This document shows positions 57,554 to 64,000 of a DNA stretch of 64,000 nt, one piece after another. Position 1 is the first letter of the stretch. Each line of letters opens with the position of its first letter. The stretch comes from Apostichopus japonicus. Lineage: Eukaryota; Echinodermata; Holothuroidea; Aspidochirotida; Stichopodidae. The notes beneath the pieces are model-generated. The model did no database searches, was not told where the DNA came from, and worked only from the letters and a program-made list of their open reading frames with translations. The position numbers and the translations under genes are program-made. The DNA lies in assembly GCF_037975245.1 (NCBI RefSeq), contig NC_092567.1, forward strand, positions 6,136,714-6,200,713, written 5' to 3'.

Positions 57554-60500
57554 AATAATATATGTAGGGTTAACAGAAATAAATGGCTAAGATTCAACGC
57601 ATGAGAATTCTCTTAAGTTTGTAAAGTGATGCCGGTCTGGTGTATGGCAAGCATCAGAGAGCTTCAGTTACAATAATATTTAAGGATTGTTTCACAAGAG
57701 TAATCTTGTGGATTGGACAGCAACTGAACAGGTTCTGCTACTCCTCTCTCTCTCGACACTGAAAACATAACATAAATTAATGTTAAAACATGGCACAACA
57801 ATATTGTGACTGACCACAGCTTACTTTAAGTTTGTGGACAGCAATTAGAATCCTTAGATAGACGTATGGCAACATATATTTATTTATTAGAAATGATAGC
57901 AAATTTAAAGCTATGGGTATCCGATGACTGTCAAATTGCTGGCTACACTACACAATGTTTGTCACATATGAACTCACTACATGTATAACACAGTTCTATG
58001 TAACTGATTGATCTCAACAAGATTATTTCATTTTTGAAATTTGGAATTCAGCATTCAACAATTTAGTCCTGGGTACCCAACAAACTGTGACTTTCTATGT
58101 ACCTGCATGGTAACTCAACATGCTGATAATAAGTTGGGGTTGATTTGTTACAGCATGCCATATAATCTTGGGAGTAACCCACAGGTGGCAATGCACATAT
58201 AACTTCAAAGACTTGATACTTCATAGTTTCTCAATTTCAAACACATCCCTGATCAGACCAAGGTACATACTACAACAACTTAGCTTGCTTGGAATGTCGG
58301 CAACCTTTGTTTTCTACAGAAGTAGAAGCTTTCTGATGAACTGTTAATTTAGGTATCTATTAGTAGCTGTCCCCACTTTAGAGAAATCTTCAATCCACCA
58401 CTGCATACTACAATATAGTAGTTATGTTTAGTCAAGTTTGTTAGCTCTACACAATTAAACAAGTGGAATCTTAGAAATGTCATTTGATGTTATTTATAGT
58501 GCTAATTAGGCAAGCTGTCTTCACCTACATATAGCCTGTAGATTTCATCAAAGGAGCCCAACACAGCCCATTACCATTTCACAAACTGACTCTTGAGAAG
58601 TAGTATGTAAAGTCTCACCAGACTCACATCCACAAAGGAAGTTATGTCAGCAGTGATGTGTTCCTACTTGACTTTTTCTTTCACTTTCTTGGAGGAAATG
58701 CACAGAAGAAATGTTGAAAACCGTATCACCTGGAGGTTAAAGAGAAAATACACAATAACTCAACTTTCCATTCACTAGATTTATCAAGGTGAAAATTCAT
58801 CAGGTCTGTGATCATTTTTGTAACATACATCAACATCTTCCCTTGTGTCTTATTAATAAGTATATATGAATAGTATAGAGCTGTAATCTCAGGGCAGCAA
58901 ATATATTGTTTTTAGGAATATGTTTTGCATCTGATGTAAGCAATTACAACACTTGTAGTGGTAACTGATCAACTCCATGTTACCTCCCAAGAATTGTGTA
59001 GCCCCCCACCCCCCCCTCCCCCCGATAAAAGACATCTTTTGACAATTGCTGGAAATTTTCTACCAGATTTGTGAGCTATCTTCCATAATATTGCAACAGA
59101 AAATAAATGTAGAAAGCACATGTGCTGGAGTTTCCTGGAATTATCTCTTAAATGGCCAGTATTATAACTGGAGTGCAAATAATGTACATCTTAAACAGAA
59201 CACATTACGAGAATCCTTCAACACTGTTGACCAATGGCTAAGAATGGAATTCTGAATTACTCTGATTTTTACTCTGAGGACATGCATATGGTCCAGACGG
59301 TTCATGCATGTTTTTTTATTACTGACTGAAAACAACATATCCACACATTACAGTAAACCCACTAAAGACTTCCATTCGTAATCCCTTAGTATATAGCTCA
59401 TTGACAAATGACATAAAACCTAGATTATCTTCAGATTTAAATTTGACATCAATTTTATTGGGTTTTAGATGTACTGAGAGGGGAAGGGTAGGAAAGGTTA
59501 GGACGGAAACAGAGATTTTCATGGTTCCTGTTAGTCATTCTACATGGTTCTAACTTAGTGTGGGTATGGTTCTAACTTAGTGTGTGTATGGGTCTCACTT
59601 TGTGTGCAGTGACTCTATTTAATTGTTAGGGCACATGCACTTATGAATTAAATTGATTGTTTATGAGCCTGCCATACATTTTACTGGATATTATTTGCGG
59701 CAATTAGGCTGACAATCCAGAGGAGTCTGGCTGCGCTGTTAAGACTGATTACTACCATTACCTGCCATCCAACACTATGACACACTGATAAATTAGAAGG
59801 GATCAAGTCATCTGAATATTTTGTTCCTTAATTTATGATGGCTACACAAAACAAAAAATGGACCCAGTATACTAAACACATACACCTCTTTGTGTACTTT
59901 TACACAATAGTAAGCAATACAATGTATGACATGTATTGCCTAATATATGGTGTATGTATGTTAGACTGAAGCCATTATCTTCTTCCCTAGGCCCTTAGGG
60001 AGTTTGCTGATCAAGCAAGATTCAAAACAATTACTGTTCCACCAGGATTAGGCAGTAACAAAATCACTTTCTACTTCAGAATCAAATCTAATTATAACTA
60101 CAACCCAGCTTACCAGTCCTGCTATACACTAATTATACACTAATCATTACCATCAGCATATTGTAAGCCATTCTGTGCAAGATCCACATCATGTGACCCC
60201 CAAAGATCGTCTCAAGAAAGATTAATCCACATTTACCTAATGAGGAGATAAAGACAAAGACAATAAGAATCATATCTGAACTAGATGTTTTAATGCAAAC
60301 AATAAAATCCCTTGTTTTTGAGTTTGCCTTTTTAATATTTACTCAACAGTTATTCCATTGCTCACAGATACACAAGCTTATATGCTAAAATGGCTCAATA
60401 ATCGCAAGTTCATTCATTTTATTGCAAGGCGCTTTTATTTTAAAGTTGATTAATTTTTGGAAATTTATCCATAAGAAAACAAAAGGCAAAACTTGGTAAC

Positions 60501-63500
60501 ATGTTTGCAATTCTATGGATTAGACTAACTTGATCAGCACACTTTCTAATTAGGTACTTTTAACATTATTTGGTGCAGCAGGCCAATGAAGTTGTTCATC
60601 TTTGTATGAACACCAAATTTGTAATTCTGTTACTTTGAAGTCAAGCAAAGTTAGGCCTAATTACTGGTCTAGATTGCTTTTGTCAAACTATTGGTATATA
60701 AGTGTGAAGCAGAAGCTGCTCTATTACATAAATGTTAGTGTTTTTGCTTTCACAACTTTCCCAGTAACTTAATTTTTAACTTTGCCAATAGATAGCAACC
60801 TGATGCACCCCCCCCCCCCACCCAAACACACTCTTATAACATAATTACTCAATTACAGACTAACTTTAAAAACATAAAACTAATACAACTGCATTAAGGA
60901 TTTCAGATGACAAAACATGCTGGATCCTACACGAACTTGTCATATTGTGTTGTATGATCTTCTGTGATAGAATCATTAACTGTTGCTTGTCATAGTGCAA
61001 TTCTCAATACCTCCATGACTGGATGATAGACTTTCCGGTGTGGAAATTTCCCTTCAGGGATCATCTGATACGTCATGGAGTAAAAATATGCAATTAAACA
61101 CTTGCATTCTCATGGAAGAGGGGGAGGGGTGGGTGGGGTAAAAATCAGGTGGTGGACCATACAATCATTACCCTGCTCATGTAAACTGTACACATTTCTT
61201 CCAAGAGCTGTTATCCGGACATTAAACTGGTAAATCCCTCAACAGGCTGATCTCAGTACTGAATAATTCCAGTTTACCTGATGATGAGAAAAAACAAAAT
61301 ACATTTGGTTATCACTTATAATGTTATTATTCATGTAAATTGTCATCACCCGGTCTGCAAGTAGCTGCATTCTATCATGTAACATTGTCAAACACAGAAC
61401 ACAGCTACTATAAACATATGGTATGCTACTGTAGTTTCAAAACAAATCACTCAGTTATAATAATAATAACAATGTTAAGAAACTAATGCAACTAGAATAC
61501 AAATATATAAAGATGAGTTCAAGGTCTCATAATGCTCCCCACAGTGTATATACAGCTCACCTACAGTAATACCAAACTAATTGAAATATAAAGAAACATT
61601 AATTTGAAATTGAGACAAGCATTGAATCTTCAGTACAAACTTTAAGAAATACCACTGGCAATCCAGTCTGATTAACATTCATATGAGAAACAAAAGTTAT
61701 AACAATGCAACCCTGAAATAGAATGGAGCCTGAAGAAAACATGATGAAGGATTCTGGTCACATAGTTTAGGAACCATTGGTTCACTGTACTGTCTATAGG
61801 TTGAATTTGAAGGATTTATGAAATACTGACATTGTACTATAATTGATTGATTTAAACTACATATTTTTCTATCTGCACTTTGATATATACTGATATTTCA
61901 TAACATGTTCTGTGCACTACTGGTGTGAGAGGGTGAGGGTTGGGTGGTGGCTACAGTTGTATGTCAGCTCAGTGCAAAGTGAAATATGTGATAAAGAATG
62001 ATATACTTTTAACTTTGGATAAACAAAGTGGATCTGGTGACACAACTGTGCATGGAACTGTGCCTGGCTCTCAATGTTACTGGTTTTGTGTACACCTTAC
62101 TTGAATAATGCTTCTTTAGCCTCACAGGATGTGATTGTGAATCTTAGAACTGGTGTGCGACAGTTTTTCAGGAGTTTGGAGAAAAATAACAAAGAAGTAG
62201 GAAAGGAGATACAAACCCAACCATAATCTTCAGCTGATATGATAGACATCTTTGAGATGAATACCAAAGGTGGAGGTGATTTGCATTTTACTGTCCAATT
62301 ATATGTCAAATCATATTTCCAATATTTAAGCAAATGCTTAAAACAGTCATCTCTACTGTACTGCAGTAAATACACATCATAACAAACAAAGTACATTGAA
62401 GTTCAAGATTATATCCATAGTTGTGTGACCTTTGTGTGACCTACCTAAATTAATCAAGGTGTTTTGTTTTTGTTTGATCAAGTGTTCATTACAAATACCT
62501 CTAACTCAAAGCTCAGCAATACAGACTGAGTTTACTTCTTTAATGTTTCTACAGCATTATGGAATATTTAAAATGGTATTTCGAGAATTTTGTTTTAACC
62601 TGAAGAAAATAAATCCCTAAACAGAAGACATATTTGTAGGTAACCCAAGCTACTTTCATACAAACCAACACGTTGTCTTCCAGTCTTACCATTCTGGGAG
62701 TGTCAGGAGTTCTACAGTAGAAGACTTTATTCATTTGAGTCTCAGAAGACAATTTTTATTTCAGTTTGGCAAATGGTAAAATGTACCAGAGGGTGTTCAG
62801 GCAGCTATTGTGTCATGGCAAGCTCATTACAAACATACCAATTACTGGATTACTCCAGCAAGAATCCGATCATTTTTAATGTCCTTACTTGGGATTACTT
62901 CTGTCAGTTGTATTTTGAGTGGATGAGTTAAAACTTGATACAAAATTAATTTAGTGAGAGTGAATGGAGATAAAAGAGTATTCCTTGATCTGCGATGCTA
63001 TCCAAAAAACCTACCAGAGGTTGTTGAAACATTACTATCACTGTTCTATACTAACCATTAATGTGATTACCATCACATGGAAGAAATATCAGATGATGAA
63101 CCATTCATTGTCCTTGTCAGCACAGTATGAACGTGACTTCCATCGAGAACTGGTAACTGCAGGTGGAATAGGTGGTACCTTAGTAGCTCGCTTCAAAATT
63201 ACCCTAATGAAGAGAAAAGAAAGTGATGTGAATGAGATTTAAGTCCTAATTATAGGAGAAATTGAGAATGTCAGTCAGAAATAGATATGTGAATGTCTCT
63301 GGCTAACTACCCTGTATACAGGGACAATCACAGAGAAAAAAAATACAGAGGAAGGAAAGTACACTTCAGTTTCCAATAACCAGGTATTAAGTGTAAAAAT
63401 TAGCCAGTTAAGCATGAAACTTGAACCGGATTGTCCGTTGTTTAGTGGAAGTGGCATATAAAGGTGTGGTGCAGTGATATTAATGAGCTCCCAATGGAGA

Positions 63501-63879
63501 GTCCAACCTCACACAAACCCAACCATGCATGGTTTGGGCTTGACTGAGAAATTTGTGAGATTTTGCACCTCTCTTTCGTATTGAGGAAATAATGTCTTTT
63601 GAATTTCCACTCATTAGGAGATAATTGTATCTAATTTAGTGTGTCAGCTTTGGTGGATGTGTTATTTTTCTTCCTTTAATGGCACCACTGGGCCCCTGGA
63701 GACTGCATTGGCTACATTGACCTAGTTACACCTCTCGGGGGGGGGGAGGGGGTCTATTTCTAGATTTTAGATCACCAAAGGTTTATAAAGTACCCTGTTC
63801 AGCTGGTCAATAGCAATACAATATTGTTAGTTCTTTCTACAAATTTGGCAGATGAAAACACTTGTAACCTCAAAATTTT
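57554..63879. other. Mostly unique AT-rich DNA; no firm gene
   Basis: Repeat-poor compared with the rest of the window; it may be an intron of a gene beyond the edge. The only splice-supported candidate is the minus-strand exon ending at 62102. C/G runs occur at about 59003-59022, 60809 and 63737. A near-palindrome with CCATGCATGG lies at about 63515-63543. Confidence 0.35.
62102..62155 (-). CDS. Possible minus-strand exon end (weak)
   Basis: A consensus donor (CAA|GTAAGG) follows 62102 on the minus strand. The frame before it reads CRTPVLRFTITSCEAKEALF, with protein-like composition. The acceptor is not clear, so the left limit is approximate. Family not recognised and no partner exon found. 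Confidence 0.2.
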
Positions 63880-64000
63880 GAGTTAAAAAGTTTTGAGATG
63901 AAAAAGTCAAAATTTTTGACTTTTGAGGTGAAAATCTTGAGATCAAAATTCCAAATATTGAGAAAGCAAATTCAAAATTTTGAAATTTGGGGACACATAT
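63880..64000. repeat. Low-complexity CAAAATTTTGA-type repeat
   Basis: Short A/T blocks such as CAAAATTTTGAG, AAAAAGTTTTGAGATG and CAAAATTTTTGAC recur in both orientations, up to the window edge. Confidence 0.6.

Overview
This is a eukaryotic, intron-bearing, transposon-rich window, most likely from a marine invertebrate deuterostome. I infer an echinoderm, perhaps a sea cucumber. The reasons are a NACHT/NLR-type immune gene, a sea-urchin-TU-like foldback element, frequent TAGGCCTA motifs, and very many short non-autonomous DNA transposons and minisatellites. The organism itself is an inference. Almost all of the longer open frames are translations of tandem repeats.

Genes. Only a few coding signals are convincing. 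(1) A NACHT ATPase gene on the plus strand: a 25-bp start exon at 22742-22766 joins in phase to a 1.5-kb exon at 23012-24507. (2) A small two-exon gene on the minus strand, 4001-3927 joined to 1895-1530, about 146 residues, family not recognised. (3) A broken hAT transposase C-terminus at 28467-28969 on the minus strand. (4) Weak exon candidates: a THAP-like first exon (38592-38641), 11497-11568, a minus-strand exon ending at 62102, and a 60-codon minus-strand frame at 39842-40024.

Layout. 1-10 kb: the small minus-strand gene, whose intron carries a hAT-type MITE with a perfect 8-bp target duplication, then a second MITE and apparently unique DNA. 10.2-17.8 kb: a 9-bp minisatellite, a 2.8-kb GGAT-rich array and a 14-bp GATC-bearing array. 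20.5-29 kb: the NLR locus, followed 218 bp after its stop codon by a 4.3-kb hAT carrying three further insertions. 29.8-30.3 kb: a long hairpin and a tRNA-like SINE that contains an intact-looking minimal hammerhead ribozyme. 30.5-36 kb and 44.3-46.9 kb: two diverged copies of a composite tandem-repeat unit, the first split by a 1.9-kb foldback element and the second followed by a 767-bp inverted-repeat element. 36.3-37.6 kb: a TTAA-flanked piggyBac-like element with an empty paralogous site at 43.4 kb. 47.0-52.6 kb: a four-level nest of DNA transposons whose boundaries are fixed by target duplications and two empty sites inside this window. 53.2-57.5 kb: a nested pair of elements, a C-rich array and a third hAT. 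57.6-64 kb: mostly unique AT-rich DNA with no firm gene.

The strongest candidate for unusual biology is the SINE-plus-ribozyme at 30.1-30.3 kb: the pol III B box and the distal part of ribozyme stem I share the same bases. A second interesting theme is module sharing. Transposon families with different terminal repeats and different target-duplication lengths carry the same subterminal hairpin and the same internal blocks.
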